Shown here: positions 8,654-17,588 of the stretch, piece by piece
Numbering within the stretch: position 1 is the first letter of the stretch
Layout of the letters: each line of letters starts with the position of its first letter
NCBI GenBank assembly: GCA_963755155.1
Contig: CAVWIV010000015.1
Coordinates: forward strand, 293,388 to 357,387
From: PALSA-612 sp963755155
GTDB taxonomy: Bacteria > Actinomycetota > Thermoleophilia > Gaiellales > Gaiellaceae
Direction of reading: 5' to 3'
DNA: 64,000 bases
Notes under the pieces: generated by a model
Told to the model about the DNA's origin: nothing
The model's database searches: none
What the model saw: only the letters and a program-made list of their open reading frames with translations
Position numbers and translations under genes: made by a program

Positions 8654-9572
8654 GTGAGGAATCATCCACAGGCAGTTCCCGCGGGGCTCGAGGAGAACGT
8701 CCCGCTCGCGCGGCTGACCACCGTTGGCATAGGCGGCCCGGCGCGCTATTTCGGGCGACCCGAGCAACTCGCGGAGCTCGAGCGCCTGCTCGCGTGGGCG
8801 CGCGAGTCGTCCTTGGCCGTCTTCGTCGTCGGGCTCGGCTCGAACGTGCTCGCTGCGGACTCGGGCGTGAACGGCCTCGTGCTCCGACTTTCCGGTGAGC
8901 TGGCCACGGTCGAGATCGATGGCACGCGCCTGACGGCCGGAGGCGGCGCCCCGAACGCCGTCAGCCTTCACCGGGCGAGAGCGGCGGGCCTCGGGGGGAT
9001 GGAGTTCGCGTGCGCGATCCCGGGCACGGCGGGCGGGGGCGTGCGCATGAACGCAGGCGCCTACGGCCGTGACTGGGCAGACATCGTCGAGCGCGTGCAG
9101 GTGGTCGGGGCGGACGAAGCCGCCTGGCTGGCTCCCGGACGAGCTCGACTTCTCATACAGGCACTCGTCCCTCGAGCGCGGCCAGGTCGTCGCGCGGGTG
9201 GAGTTCCGGCTCACCCCGCGGGATCCTTCCGAGATCCGGCGTGAGGTCTCGGAGCTCAATAAGCGCCGCAAGGAGTCACAGCCGATCAACCGGCGCACCT
9301 TCGGGAGCGTCTTCAAGAATCCCGACCACGATCTCGGCGCGGGGCCGATGCTCGACGCGTGCGGCCTCAAGGGGCACGCCGTCGGCGGAGCCCGAATCTC
9401 ACCGAGGCACGCGAACTTCATCGAGAACGCGGACGGGGCGACGGCAGCGGACGCGCTGAAGCTCATGGCGGAAGCTCGTCGACGCGCGCTCGAGGCGTAC
9501 GGAGTCGTGCTCGAGCGGGAGGTGGAGCTCCTCGGTGACCTCGAGCTGCCGCCCGCCGGGGAGCAGCTCTGA
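8654..9572 (+). CDS. murB: UDP-N-acetylenolpyruvoylglucosamine reductase MurB, one frameshift
   Basis: NADPH/FAD enzyme that reduces UDP-GlcNAc-enolpyruvate to UDP-MurNAc. The N-terminal part shows the FAD-binding features T-T-x-G-I-G-G-P-A and G-L-G-S-N-V-L, then I-P-G-T-A-G-G-G-V-R-M-N-A-G-A-Y-G. The frame is lost around 9125-9135 and continues in the next frame with F-S-Y-R-H-S-S-L and F-G-S-V-F-K-N-P, giving about 305 residues in total. A single-base indel explains it. GTG start at 8654. The stop region CTGA overlaps the following methyltransferase. Confidence 0.92.
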
Positions 9573-10273
9573 CGGACGACCCTTCCCGCGAAGAGCTCGA
9601 AGCGCTCAAGGAGCGCGGCTGGCGGCAGGTGGCGGCCATCGACGCGGCCCTCGAGCGAGGCGAGATCGACGAGGACGGCTGGCATCGGGCGATGGCAGGC
9701 CTCGTCGTCCCGGCATACCTCGCCGGTGACAACCCGCGGGCTCAGTCAGGCCACTCCGGCGACGCGCAGCGCTGGGAAGGGGCACGCCGGCTGTTGCTGG
9801 ACGCCGTCGACCGATCGGGCACGTTCCTCGACATCGGTTGCGCGAACGGCCATCTGCTGGAGTGCGTGCACGCCTGGGCGGCGGAGGACGGCATCGACCT
9901 CGAGCCGTGGGGCCTCGAGATCTCCGCAGAGCTCGCCGAGTTGGCACGGCGCCGACTGCCGCACTGGCGCGACCGAATCGCCGTCGGCAACGCCCTCGAG
10001 TGGAGGCCGGCGAAGCGGTTCACGTACGTGCGCACGAATCTCGACTACGTTCCGGACGGGCGCAGGGAGGAGCTCTTGCACCATCTGCTGGACGAGGTCG
10101 TCGCACGCGACGGCCGGCTCATCGTCGGCGTCTTCAACGAGGAGCTGGACCGCACGGTCGAAGCGTCGGTGAGCTCGTGGGGGTTCGAGATCGCCGGGCG
10201 AGCCGAGCGGCCTCATCCCGACACGTCGCTGCTCGTTCGCCGAGCGTTCTGGGTGGACGCAGGTCAGCGGTAG
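9569..10273 (+). CDS. SAM-dependent methyltransferase between murB and ftsQ
   Basis: Small class I methyltransferase-like protein with motif I F-L-D-I-G-C-A-N-G-H-L-L and an acidic residue after the second strand (W-G-L-E-I-S). Substrate unknown. The first standard start is GTG 9629, but coding-like sequence (E-E-L-E-A-L-K-E-R-G-W) runs back to a CTG at 9569 that overlaps the murB stop as CTGA. This is the same arrangement as the methyltransferase after mraY. It sits between a murein gene and a division gene, so a wall- or division-linked role is possible but unproven. Confidence 0.75.
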   Translation: MTDDPSREELEALKERGWRQVAAIDAALERGEIDEDGWHRAMAGLVVPAYLAGDNPRAQSGHSGDAQRWEGARRLLLDAVDRSGTFLDIGCANGHLLECVHAWAAEDGIDLEPWGLEISAELAELARRRLPHWRDRIAVGNALEWRPAKRFTYVRTNLDYVPDGRREELLHHLLDEVVARDGRLIVGVFNEELDRTVEASVSSWGFEIAGRAERPHPDTSLLVRRAFWVDAGQR

Positions 10274-10302
10274 GAACGGGGTCGCGCCCGGCGAAGTTCG
10301 GC

Positions 10303-11097
10303 GTGTGGCTGCCGAGGGACGCTCACGGGTACCCGGTGCGCGCGAGCGCTCGGGCTCGCGTCGCCCCTGCACGAGGCGTTGCCGCCTGGCTGCCGTCGGC
10401 TCGCTCAGTGCTGGTCGGCGTGGCGGCGCTGCTTCTGGCTGCAGGCATGTACGCAGTCGCACGGGGCACGTCGATGTTCGCGATCGAGCGCGTCGAGGTC
10501 CACGGCGTTCCACCCGGTGTGGCTGTGCGCGTACGGTCCGCCCTCGAGCCGCTCACAGGATCGAGCCTGCTGGCGTTCGACGTCACCGACGGCAATCGCC
10601 GACTGGCGTCTGTACCGGTTGTCGCGGCGGCGAGCTACGACCGCGACTTCCCCCACACGCTCGTCGTGAGCGTCGTGGCGGAGCGTCCGATCGCCCTGCT
10701 GCGCAGAGGCGCGGCTGCGTGGGTGGTGTCGGACACCGGCCGCGTGTTGCGCAAGGCCTCCGCAAGGCCTCTGCCCGATCTCCCCCGCATCTGGTTGCCG
10801 GCCGCGGCGGACCCCCTGGTCGGAGCGGTCATCGCGGACGATTCGGCGCTGGGCGTCAGTGCGCTCGCGACGGTGAGAGACGTGCGCCTGCCCATCTCGA
10901 TTCGATCGGTGAAGCTCGCCGATGGAGAGATCACGCTGACGCTGTCGTCGGGCACCGACGTTCTCATGGGAGATCGATCACGGCTTCCGCTCAAGGCGGC
11001 AGTGGCCGCGCGCATCCTCGAGGCTGCGCCGACCGCGCAGACGATCGACGTCAGCGTGCCCGAGCGAGTAGTGACCAGCGAGGCGACGTCCGAGTAG
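10303..11097 (+). CDS. ftsQ: Cell division protein FtsQ/DivIB (POTRA domain)
   Basis: Bitopic divisome protein linking early and late division proteins. About 264 residues: a short basic cytoplasmic N-terminus, one transmembrane helix (V-L-V-G-V-A-A-L-L-L-A-A-G-M-Y-A-V near residues 43-60), then an extracytoplasmic POTRA domain starting F-A-I-E-R-V-E-V-H-G and a FtsQ-type domain (V-V-A-A-A-S-Y-D-R-D-F-P-H-T-L). GTG 10303 is chosen as the first start after the methyltransferase stop. It lies directly upstream of ftsZ, where ftsQ normally sits; no ftsA is present. Confidence 0.88.
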   Translation: MWLPRDAHGYPVRASARARVAPARGVAAWLPSARSVLVGVAALLLAAGMYAVARGTSMFAIERVEVHGVPPGVAVRVRSALEPLTGSSLLAFDVTDGNRRLASVPVVAAASYDRDFPHTLVVSVVAERPIALLRRGAAAWVVSDTGRVLRKASARPLPDLPRIWLPAAADPLVGAVIADDSALGVSALATVRDVRLPISIRSVKLADGEITLTLSSGTDVLMGDRSRLPLKAAVAARILEAAPTAQTIDVSVPERVVTSEATSE

Positions 11098-11155
11098 ACA
11101 GCAAAGCGAAGGTTGAGCTTTAGGGTTGTTCGCATTCCCGTTCGCGTAGATGCGA

Positions 11156-11184
11156 TTGACAGGTCATCGACCCGCCCTTACTCT
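11156..11184 (+). promoter_or_regulatory. Sigma-70/SigA-type promoter of ftsZ
   Basis: Perfect -35 TTGACA at 11156-11161, a 17-base spacer, then TACTCT at 11179-11184. It lies in the 153-base gap between ftsQ and ftsZ, leaving a 5' UTR of about 60 bases. It is the only clear -35/-10 pair with a consensus -35 in the window. Confidence 0.75.
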
Positions 11185-11250
11185 GGGTGCTCGCAGGGAG
11201 CGTGAGAGCCATCACGTTCGAGTCAAGGTCGAGATCGAGGTTGGTGGAGA

Positions 11251-12342
11251 GTGAGAGGACAAGCTGGTAACTACGTAGCCGTGATCAAGGTCGTCGGCGT
11301 CGGTGGCGGCGGCACGAATGCCGTCAACCGAATGGTCGACGCCGGCCTCGCCGGCGTCGAGTTCGTCGGCGTCAACACCGATGCGCAGGCGTTGCTGATG
11401 AGCGACGCGGACGTGAAGATCCACATCGGCGACCAGGTGACCCGCGGTCTGGGCGCCGGCGCTGATCCGCAGGTCGGGCACGCGGCTGCATTCGAGTCGC
11501 GCGACGAGCTGAAGGAAGTGCTGAAGGGCGCAGACATGGTGTTCGTGACCGCCGGCGAGGGTGGCGGCACAGGCACGGGCGCCGCGCCGATCGTCGCCGA
11601 TCTCGCGAACGAGGTCGGGGCACTCACGGTCGGCGTCGTCACGCGGCCGTTCTCGTTCGAAGGCAGGCGCCGCTTCGACGTCGCCGAGCAGGGCATCACC
11701 GAGCTCGCTGAGCGAGTCGACACGATCATCGTCATCGAGAACGACCGGCTCCTTCAGGTCGTGGAGAAGCAGACGACCGTCGTCGACGCGTTCCGGCTAG
11801 CTGATGACGTGCTCCGCCAGGGCGTCCAGGGCATCACCGATCTCATCACGGTGCCGGGCCTCGTGAACCTCGATTTCGCCGACGTGCGCACGATCATGCG
11901 CGAGGCGGGGACGGCGATGATGGGAATCGGCTCCGCACGCGGCGAGAACCGGGCGGCGGAAGCTGCTCGGCAGGCTGTGTCGTCGCCGCTGCTCGAGGCG
12001 TCGATCGAAGGGGCCACGGGCATCCTGCTCAACATCACCGGCGGCAAGAGCGTCGGCCTGTTCGAAGTGAACGAGGCTGCCGGCGTCGTGACGTCGGCCG
12101 CGTCGGCGGACGCCAACATCATCTTCGGCGCCGTCATCGACAAGAGCATGGAGGACGAGCTTCGCGTGACCGTGATCGCGACCGGCTTCGGCCAGCAGCG
12201 CCGTCGCAAGAAGAAGACGGCCCCGGAGCGGACGCGTGACTCGGAGCGGGAGCCTGCGCTGGTGACCGCGCCGGCAGCCAAGGAGGGCTTCGACATCCCG
12301 AAGGAAGTCCTCGACGTACCATCGTTCTTGCGGGACTCGTAG
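11251..12342 (+). CDS. ftsZ: Cell division tubulin homologue FtsZ
   Basis: GTPase that polymerises into the Z-ring. 363 residues with the tubulin signature G-G-G-T-G-T-G near residues 106-112, a variable basic linker (R-R-R-K-K-K) and the conserved C-terminal binding peptide D-I-P-K-E-V-L-D-V-P-S-F-L-R, which recruits partners such as SepF/FtsW in related bacteria. GTG start chosen because the N-terminus G-N-Y-V-A-V-I-K-V-V-G-V-G-G-G matches the family. Its own promoter lies at 11156-11184 and a hairpin follows the stop, so it can be expressed separately from the dcw transcript. Confidence 0.97.
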   Translation: MRGQAGNYVAVIKVVGVGGGGTNAVNRMVDAGLAGVEFVGVNTDAQALLMSDADVKIHIGDQVTRGLGAGADPQVGHAAAFESRDELKEVLKGADMVFVTAGEGGGTGTGAAPIVADLANEVGALTVGVVTRPFSFEGRRRFDVAEQGITELAERVDTIIVIENDRLLQVVEKQTTVVDAFRLADDVLRQGVQGITDLITVPGLVNLDFADVRTIMREAGTAMMGIGSARGENRAAEAARQAVSSPLLEASIEGATGILLNITGGKSVGLFEVNEAAGVVTSAASADANIIFGAVIDKSMEDELRVTVIATGFGQQRRRKKKTAPERTRDSEREPALVTAPAAKEGFDIPKEVLDVPSFLRDS

Positions 12343-12353
12343 TAGCAGGGCGG

Positions 12354-12370
12354 CGTTCGGGACCCGAACG
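12354..12370 (+). terminator. Hairpin after ftsZ
   Basis: A 7-bp perfect stem (12354-12360 with 12364-12370) and a GAC loop begins 12 bases after the ftsZ stop. There is no T-tract. It probably separates ftsZ from the gcv operon. Confidence 0.45.
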
Positions 12371-12389
12371 GCGAGCCGCACCAGCCGGT

Positions 12390-12395
12390 TAGCAT
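12390..12395 (+). promoter_or_regulatory. -10 element (TAGCAT) of the gcv operon
   Basis: The TANNNT hexamer ends 7 bases before the gcvT GTG, so the transcript would be leaderless. Confidence 0.55.
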
Positions 12396-12402
12396 CCGGC
12401 GC

Positions 12403-13452
12403 GTGCAGACGTTGCGCCGAACGCCGCTCTATGCCGCCCATGTCGCGCTCGGCGGGCGCATGGTGCCGTTCGCCGGCTGGGAGCTGCCGGTCCAGTACGA
12501 GGGCGTGATTGTCGAGCATCGCGCCGTCCGTGAGGACTGCGGCGCCTTCGACGTCTCTCACATGGGTCAGCTCGAGGTGGAAGGGCCTCGCGCGAAGGAG
12601 CTCTTGCAGCGCCTACTGTCGAACGATCTCGACAAGATCGAAGCTGGTCAGGCGCAGTACACCCTGCTGGCGAACGACTCCGGCGGCATCGTCGACGACC
12701 TCATCGTCTATCGCCTGGACGACCACCGGTACCTCCTCGTCGTGAACGCGGCGAACACCGCGGCCGCCTACGCGTGGATCAAGGATCGCGAGATCGGTGG
12801 GACGGACGTTCGCGACGTGTCGGACGAGTACGGGCTGATCGCGGTGCAGGGGCCACGCTCGGTCGAGCGGCTCGAGCTGCCACCGGCCCCGGCGTTTACG
12901 TTCGCCGAGGCGGAGCTGGCCGGCATCCCGTGCATGGCGAACCGCACCGGCTACACGGGCGAGCTCGGCGTTGAGCTGCTCGTGATGGCCGATGACGCCG
13001 CCGCCCTCTGGGAGCACGTGCTCGAGAGAGGCGCGACGCCGTGCGGGCTCGGTGCACGAGACACGCTGAGGCTCGAGGTTTGCTACCCGTTGCACGGCTC
13101 GGACATCGACGAGACCACAGATGCCATCTCCGCCGGCCTTGGCTGGGTGTGCGCGCTCGACAAGGACTTCAGCGGCGTGGAAACGCTGCGGAGGATCAAG
13201 GAGGAAGGCCCGGCGGAGCGGCTGGCGGCGTTCGTGATGGACGAGCCCGCGGTGCCGCGGGCGGGCATGGACATCGCCGAAGGCGGACGTGTCACGTCGG
13301 GCACGCACTCGCCGATGCTCGACTGCGGCATCGGCATGGGGTACGTACCGGCCTCGATGGCGAGCCCCGGTGAGAAGATCCGGATCGACGTGCGTGGCAA
13401 GGAACGAAGCGCGCACGTCGTCCAAAAGCCCATCTACAAACGAGAGGAGTAG
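12403..13452 (+). CDS. gcvT: Glycine cleavage T protein (aminomethyltransferase)
   Basis: Transfers the methylene carbon from aminomethyl-lipoyl-H protein to tetrahydrofolate, releasing ammonia. 349 residues. Recognised by the N-terminal F-A-G-W-E-L-P-V-Q-Y, the F-D-V-S-H-M-G-Q segment and the central R-T-G-Y-T-G-E-L-G-V-E motif that contacts folate. GTG 12403 is supported by a -10 hexamer at leaderless distance. First gene of a four-gene operon; gcvH begins three bases after its stop. Confidence 0.95.
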   Translation: MQTLRRTPLYAAHVALGGRMVPFAGWELPVQYEGVIVEHRAVREDCGAFDVSHMGQLEVEGPRAKELLQRLLSNDLDKIEAGQAQYTLLANDSGGIVDDLIVYRLDDHRYLLVVNAANTAAAYAWIKDREIGGTDVRDVSDEYGLIAVQGPRSVERLELPPAPAFTFAEAELAGIPCMANRTGYTGELGVELLVMADDAAALWEHVLERGATPCGLGARDTLRLEVCYPLHGSDIDETTDAISAGLGWVCALDKDFSGVETLRRIKEEGPAERLAAFVMDEPAVPRAGMDIAEGGRVTSGTHSPMLDCGIGMGYVPASMASPGEKIRIDVRGKERSAHVVQKPIYKREE

Positions 13453-13455
13453 TCA

Positions 13456-13851
13456 GTGGCGGCCAGTGAGACGTATCCGGACGAGCTGCGCTATCACCCG
13501 GCGCACGACTGGGCAAGAGTGGAGGGTGGCGAGGCCACCCTAGGCATCACGTGGTACGCGCAGGACTCGCTCGGCGAGCTCGTGCACTACGAGCCACCCG
13601 AAGCCGGAGCGGCGATCGCGAAGGACTCGCTATACGGCGAGGTCGAGTCGGTGAAGGCGGTGTCGGACGTCATCTCGCCGCTGTCGGGCGAAGTGATCGA
13701 GGTCAACCAGAAGGTCGTCGACGAGCCGGAGACCGTGAACGAGGATCCGTACGGCGAGGGCTGGCTCGTGCGTATTCGCTTGTCCGATCCGGGCGAGGTC
13801 GATTCGCTGCTGGACGCCGCCGGCTACCGACAGCTGCTCGACGATCAGTGA
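13456..13851 (+). CDS. gcvH: Glycine cleavage H protein (lipoyl carrier)
   Basis: Lipoylated shuttle protein of the glycine cleavage system. 131 residues with the lipoyl attachment motif E-S-V-K-A-V; the modified lysine is residue 67. The F/Y-H-x-H-x-W-A start of the domain (Y-H-P-A-H-D-W-A) and the C-terminal G-W-L-V-R-I strand are both present. The stop overlaps the gcvPA GTG start. Confidence 0.95.
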   Translation: MAASETYPDELRYHPAHDWARVEGGEATLGITWYAQDSLGELVHYEPPEAGAAIAKDSLYGEVESVKAVSDVISPLSGEVIEVNQKVVDEPETVNEDPYGEGWLVRIRLSDPGEVDSLLDAAGYRQLLDDQ

Positions 13852-15188
13852 GCTACCTCTCGCTGACGGACGCCGACCGCGAGCAGATGCTCGCGGCGAT
13901 CGGCGTCGACAGCGTCGACGAGCTGTTCCGCGACATTCCGCAGGGGGTGCGGCTGGGCCGGGAGCTCGATCTCGAGCCCGCGCTCTCCGAGCCCGAGCTC
14001 GCCGCGCATCTCGCGGAGCTGGCGGCAAGAAACGCCGACACCCGCAGCGAGCTGTCATTCCTCGGCGCGGGCATCTACGACCACTACGTGCCTGCGGCCG
14101 TGGATCACATCCTCCAGCGCGGGGAGTTCCTCACCGCGTACACGCCGTATCAGCCGGAGCTCAGCCAGGGCGTGCTGCAGGCGATCTTCGAGTACCAGAC
14201 GGCGATCTGCGAGCTGACCGGCATGGACGTCTCGAACGCGTCCGGGTACGACGGGACGACGGTCGCCGCCGACGCCTGTTACATGGCGAAGCACATCACG
14301 GGCCGTACGCGGATCGTCGTCACCGAGGCTACGAATCCACAGGTGCGCCAGGTGATGAAGACGTACGCGCCCGGCTTCGGCCTCGAGGTCGTCGAGGTGC
14401 CGCACGCGGGCGGCGTCACGGATCCCGCCGTCGTCGCGGCAGCCGCCGAGGGGGCGGCGGCCGTCGTGTTCCAGCAGCCGAACTTCTTCGGTTGTCTCGA
14501 GCCTGCTCCGGACCTGGCGACGGCAGCCGCAGACGCAGGAGCGCTTCCCGTCGCCCACGTCGACCCGCTGTCGCTCGGCGTCCTCGAGGCGCCCGGAGGC
14601 TACGGCTGCGCAATCGTCGCGGGAGAGGGGCAGGGCGCAGGCAACGCCCAGGCCTTCGGCGGCCCGCACTACGGGTTCCTCGCTTGCCGTTCGGAGCACA
14701 TCCGGCGCATGCCTGGCCGGATCGTCGGCCAGACGACGGACGCCGACGGTCGCCGCGGCTACGTGCTCACGCTGTCCACCCGCGAGCAGCACATCCGGCG
14801 CGAGAAGGCGACGTCCAACATCACGACAAACCAGACCCTGCTCGCGCTGGGCGGGCTCGTCTATCTGACCTGGCTCGGGCCTCGAGGGCTGCGCGAAGTG
14901 GGAGAGGCCTGCATGTCTCTCGCCGGCTATGCCCGCCGGCGGCTGGAGGAGGCCGGGCTCGAGTTGGCGTTTCCAGAGGAGACAACGTTCAAGGAGTTTG
15001 CCGTGCGCGTCGGACGGAGCGCGAGCGAGGTCGTCAGCGCTGCCCGGGAACGCGGCGTCCATCCCGGCTACGCGCTCGGCCGCGACTACGAGGGCATGGA
15101 CGACTGCGTGCTCGTGGCCGTGACCGAGAAGCGTTCGCCCGCGGACATCGATCGCCTCGTCGAGGTGCTCGCGGAGGTCGGCGCGTGA
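13848..15188 (+). CDS. gcvPA: Glycine dehydrogenase (decarboxylating) subunit 1
   Basis: N-terminal half of the split P protein, which decarboxylates glycine and passes the aminomethyl group to GcvH. 446 residues, typical of the two-subunit form. Motifs include Y-T-P-Y-Q-P-E-L-S-Q-G near residue 100 and F-G-G-P-H-Y-G-F. GTG start overlaps the gcvH stop and the stop overlaps the gcvPB GTG, giving 1:1 coupled translation of the two halves. Confidence 0.95.
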   Translation: MSYLSLTDADREQMLAAIGVDSVDELFRDIPQGVRLGRELDLEPALSEPELAAHLAELAARNADTRSELSFLGAGIYDHYVPAAVDHILQRGEFLTAYTPYQPELSQGVLQAIFEYQTAICELTGMDVSNASGYDGTTVAADACYMAKHITGRTRIVVTEATNPQVRQVMKTYAPGFGLEVVEVPHAGGVTDPAVVAAAAEGAAAVVFQQPNFFGCLEPAPDLATAAADAGALPVAHVDPLSLGVLEAPGGYGCAIVAGEGQGAGNAQAFGGPHYGFLACRSEHIRRMPGRIVGQTTDADGRRGYVLTLSTREQHIRREKATSNITTNQTLLALGGLVYLTWLGPRGLREVGEACMSLAGYARRRLEEAGLELAFPEETTFKEFAVRVGRSASEVVSAARERGVHPGYALGRDYEGMDDCVLVAVTEKRSPADIDRLVEVLAEVGA

Positions 15189-16651
15189 AGCTCATCTACG
15201 AGAAGTCGAGACCGGGGCGGACGGCGCACTCGTTCCCGAGGCACGACCTGCCGGCGCCGGAGGTGCCCGCGGATCTACGGCGCGCCGAGCCGCCGCGGCT
15301 TCCGGAAACGGCCGAGTTCGAGCTCGTGCGTCACTTCACCGAGCTGACGACTCGTAACTTCGGCGTCGACACCGGCTTCTACCCCCTCGGCTCCTGCACG
15401 ATGAAGCACAACCCGCGCATCAACGAGGTCGTGGTCCGCTACCCAGGCTTTGCCGACCTTCACCCGCTGCAAGACGAGGACGGCGCGCAAGGAGCGCTCG
15501 AGCTCATGTGGCGGCTCCAGGAGATCCTCGCGGAGGTCTGCGGCCTGGACGCGGTGTCGCTCCAGCCGGCCGCGGGCTCGCAAGGCGAGCTGACGGGCCT
15601 CATGCTCATGCACGCATACTTCGCGGACCGCGGGGAGGACGACCAGCGCAGGCGGATCGTCGTGCCGGATACCGCTCACGGCACGAACCCGGCGAGCGTG
15701 ACGATGGCGGGCTACGAGCTCGTCCAGGTGGCGACGGACGCCCGCGGCAACATCGACCTCGAGGATCTCCGAGGGAAGGTCGACGAGACGACGGCCGGCC
15801 TCATGCTCACGAACCCGTCGACGCTCGGGCTTTTCGACGAGGGGATCGAGGAGGTGCAGCGGATCTTTCATGGAGCCGGCGCACTCATGTACTACGACGG
15901 TGCGAACCTCAACGCGGTCTGCGGTATCGCGAGGCCCGGCGACATGGGCTTCGACATCGTCCACATCAACCTCCACAAGACGTTCTCGCAGCCGCACGGC
16001 GGTGGCGGCCCGGGCGGTGGGCCGATCGCGGTTCGCGGCGTCCTGGAACCGTTTCTGCCGGTGCCGCAGGTTGTCCGTCGAGACGACGGCTTCGGCTACG
16101 ACTTCGACCGGCCGCAGACGATCGGCAAGGTGCGGGGCTTCTCCGGCCCGTTCGGCGTCTTCGTCCGCTCGTACGCCTTCATCCGTGCCTACGGGCCTGC
16201 GCTCCGGGAGATGTCCGAGGTAGCCGTGCTCAACGCGAACTACCTGCTCGCGCTGCTGCGCGACTCGTACGACCTGCCGTACGACCGCCTTTGCATGCAC
16301 GAGTTTGTGCTCTCCGCGCGCACGTTGAAGCGCGAGCACGGCATCACCGCGCTCGACGTCGCGAAGAGGCTCATGGACTACGGGTTCCACCCGCCGACGA
16401 TCTACTTCCCGCTCGTCGTACCAGAGGCGCTCATGATCGAGCCGACGGAGACGGAGGCGAAGGAGACGCTAGACGAGTTCGCGAAGGCCATGCGCGCGAT
16501 CGCCCAGGAGGCCCGCGACGACCCAGAGCTGCTCCGCGCGGCGCCGCACGCACAGCCCGTCGGCCGTCTCGACGAGGTGAAGGCCGTGAAGCAGCTCGTC
16601 GTGAAGCACGGCTTCGAGGAGCGTGCCGAGGCGCCTGCCGCGAGCGCCTGA
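15185..16651 (+). CDS. gcvPB: Glycine dehydrogenase (decarboxylating) subunit 2
   Basis: C-terminal, PLP-binding half of the split P protein. 488 residues. The Schiff-base lysine is K265 in H-I-N-L-H-K-T-F-S, followed by P-H-G-G-G-G-P-G. Substrate-binding features Y-P-L-G-S-C-T-M-K and A-H-G-T-N-P-A-S are present. GTG start inside the end of gcvPA. Completes the T-H-P operon; the shared L protein (dihydrolipoyl dehydrogenase) is not in this window. Confidence 0.95.
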   Translation: MKLIYEKSRPGRTAHSFPRHDLPAPEVPADLRRAEPPRLPETAEFELVRHFTELTTRNFGVDTGFYPLGSCTMKHNPRINEVVVRYPGFADLHPLQDEDGAQGALELMWRLQEILAEVCGLDAVSLQPAAGSQGELTGLMLMHAYFADRGEDDQRRRIVVPDTAHGTNPASVTMAGYELVQVATDARGNIDLEDLRGKVDETTAGLMLTNPSTLGLFDEGIEEVQRIFHGAGALMYYDGANLNAVCGIARPGDMGFDIVHINLHKTFSQPHGGGGPGGGPIAVRGVLEPFLPVPQVVRRDDGFGYDFDRPQTIGKVRGFSGPFGVFVRSYAFIRAYGPALREMSEVAVLNANYLLALLRDSYDLPYDRLCMHEFVLSARTLKREHGITALDVAKRLMDYGFHPPTIYFPLVVPEALMIEPTETEAKETLDEFAKAMRAIAQEARDDPELLRAAPHAQPVGRLDEVKAVKQLVVKHGFEERAEAPAASA

Positions 16652-16652
16652 C

Positions 16653-17588
16653 GTGCTCGCGGCCGCGGTCCACGCGCTCTCGCGACGGCTGATCCTCGCC
16701 GCCGCCGAGAGCGAGGCGATTCGCGGCTTCGTCCGCCGGCACGGGATGCGCTTCGGCGCACGCCGCTTCGTCGCCGGTGAGACATTCGAGGAGGCAGTAC
16801 CGGTCCTCGGGCAGCTCAACCGCCGGGGGCTGCTGACAAACACGACCTTGCTCGGCGAGGGCGTCCGCGAGCCCGGAGAGACGCGGGCGGTCGTCGAGGA
16901 GTACGAGCGCGTGCTCGACGGCATCGCGCGCGCGAACCTGCGCACGAACCTCGCAATCAAGCCCACCCATCTCGGCCTCGCGCTCGACGGCGAGCTGACG
17001 CGCGACAACCTCGCCCGCCTCACGGCGCATGCGGCGGCGCACGACAACTTCGTGCGCATGGACATGGAGGAGTCGCGCTACGTCGACCCGACGCTCGAGG
17101 TCTACCGGCGTCTCCGCTCGGACGGGACGGACAACGTGGGCATCGTGCTGCAGGCGTACCTCTATCGCTCCGAAGCCGATCTCGAAAGCCTGCTCGAGCT
17201 CGAGCCGAATGTCCGCGTCTGCAAAGGGGCGTACCTCGAGCCCCCCGAGATCGCGTATCCGGAGAAGCAGGACGTCGACGCCGCCTACGTGCGGCTGCTC
17301 GAGCTAGCCCTACGCCGAGCCGGGTTCGTCGGCATCGCGACGCACGACGAGCGGATGATCGAGCACGCGATCGCGTTCGTGGCCCGCGAGCGGATCCCGG
17401 GCGAGCGCTTCCAGTTCCAGATGCTCTACGGCGTCCGCCCGCAGCTCCAGCTCTCCCTCGTCCGCCGTGGGTACCCGGTGCTCGTGGCGACGCCGTACGG
17501 CCCCGACTGGTACCGGTACCTCATGCGCCGCCTCGCCGAGCGGCCCGCGAACATCGGCTTCCTGCTGCGGAACCTCGTTCGCGGCTAG
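16653..17588 (+). CDS. Monofunctional proline dehydrogenase
   Basis: FAD enzyme oxidising proline to pyrroline-5-carboxylate, with electrons going to the respiratory chain. About 311 residues, the size of the stand-alone PutB/FadM form. Recognised by V-R-M-D-M-E-E-S-R-Y near residue 133, the C-K-G-A-Y-L-E-P motif and the C-terminal Y-G-P-D-W-Y-R-Y-L-M-R-R-L-A-E-R-P, all at the flavin/proline site. GTG 16653 is chosen, just after the gcvPB stop; an upstream GTG at 16623 inside gcvPB is also in frame. Its stop codon lies at the edge of the palindromic element at 17587-17753. Confidence 0.93.
   Translation: MLAAAVHALSRRLILAAAESEAIRGFVRRHGMRFGARRFVAGETFEEAVPVLGQLNRRGLLTNTTLLGEGVREPGETRAVVEEYERVLDGIARANLRTNLAIKPTHLGLALDGELTRDNLARLTAHAAAHDNFVRMDMEESRYVDPTLEVYRRLRSDGTDNVGIVLQAYLYRSEADLESLLELEPNVRVCKGAYLEPPEIAYPEKQDVDAAYVRLLELALRRAGFVGIATHDERMIEHAIAFVARERIPGERFQFQMLYGVRPQLQLSLVRRGYPVLVATPYGPDWYRYLMRRLAERPANIGFLLRNLVRG

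Noticed and set aside
8632..8660. TTGACG at 8632-8637 as a -35 for murB.
   Set aside because: No -10-like hexamer at 16-18 bases; it would fall inside the murB start.
6116..9135. Programmed frameshifting in ftsW and murB.
   Set aside because: No slippery heptamer with a following structure was seen, and similar single-base breaks occur in many unrelated genes, so sequence error is simpler.
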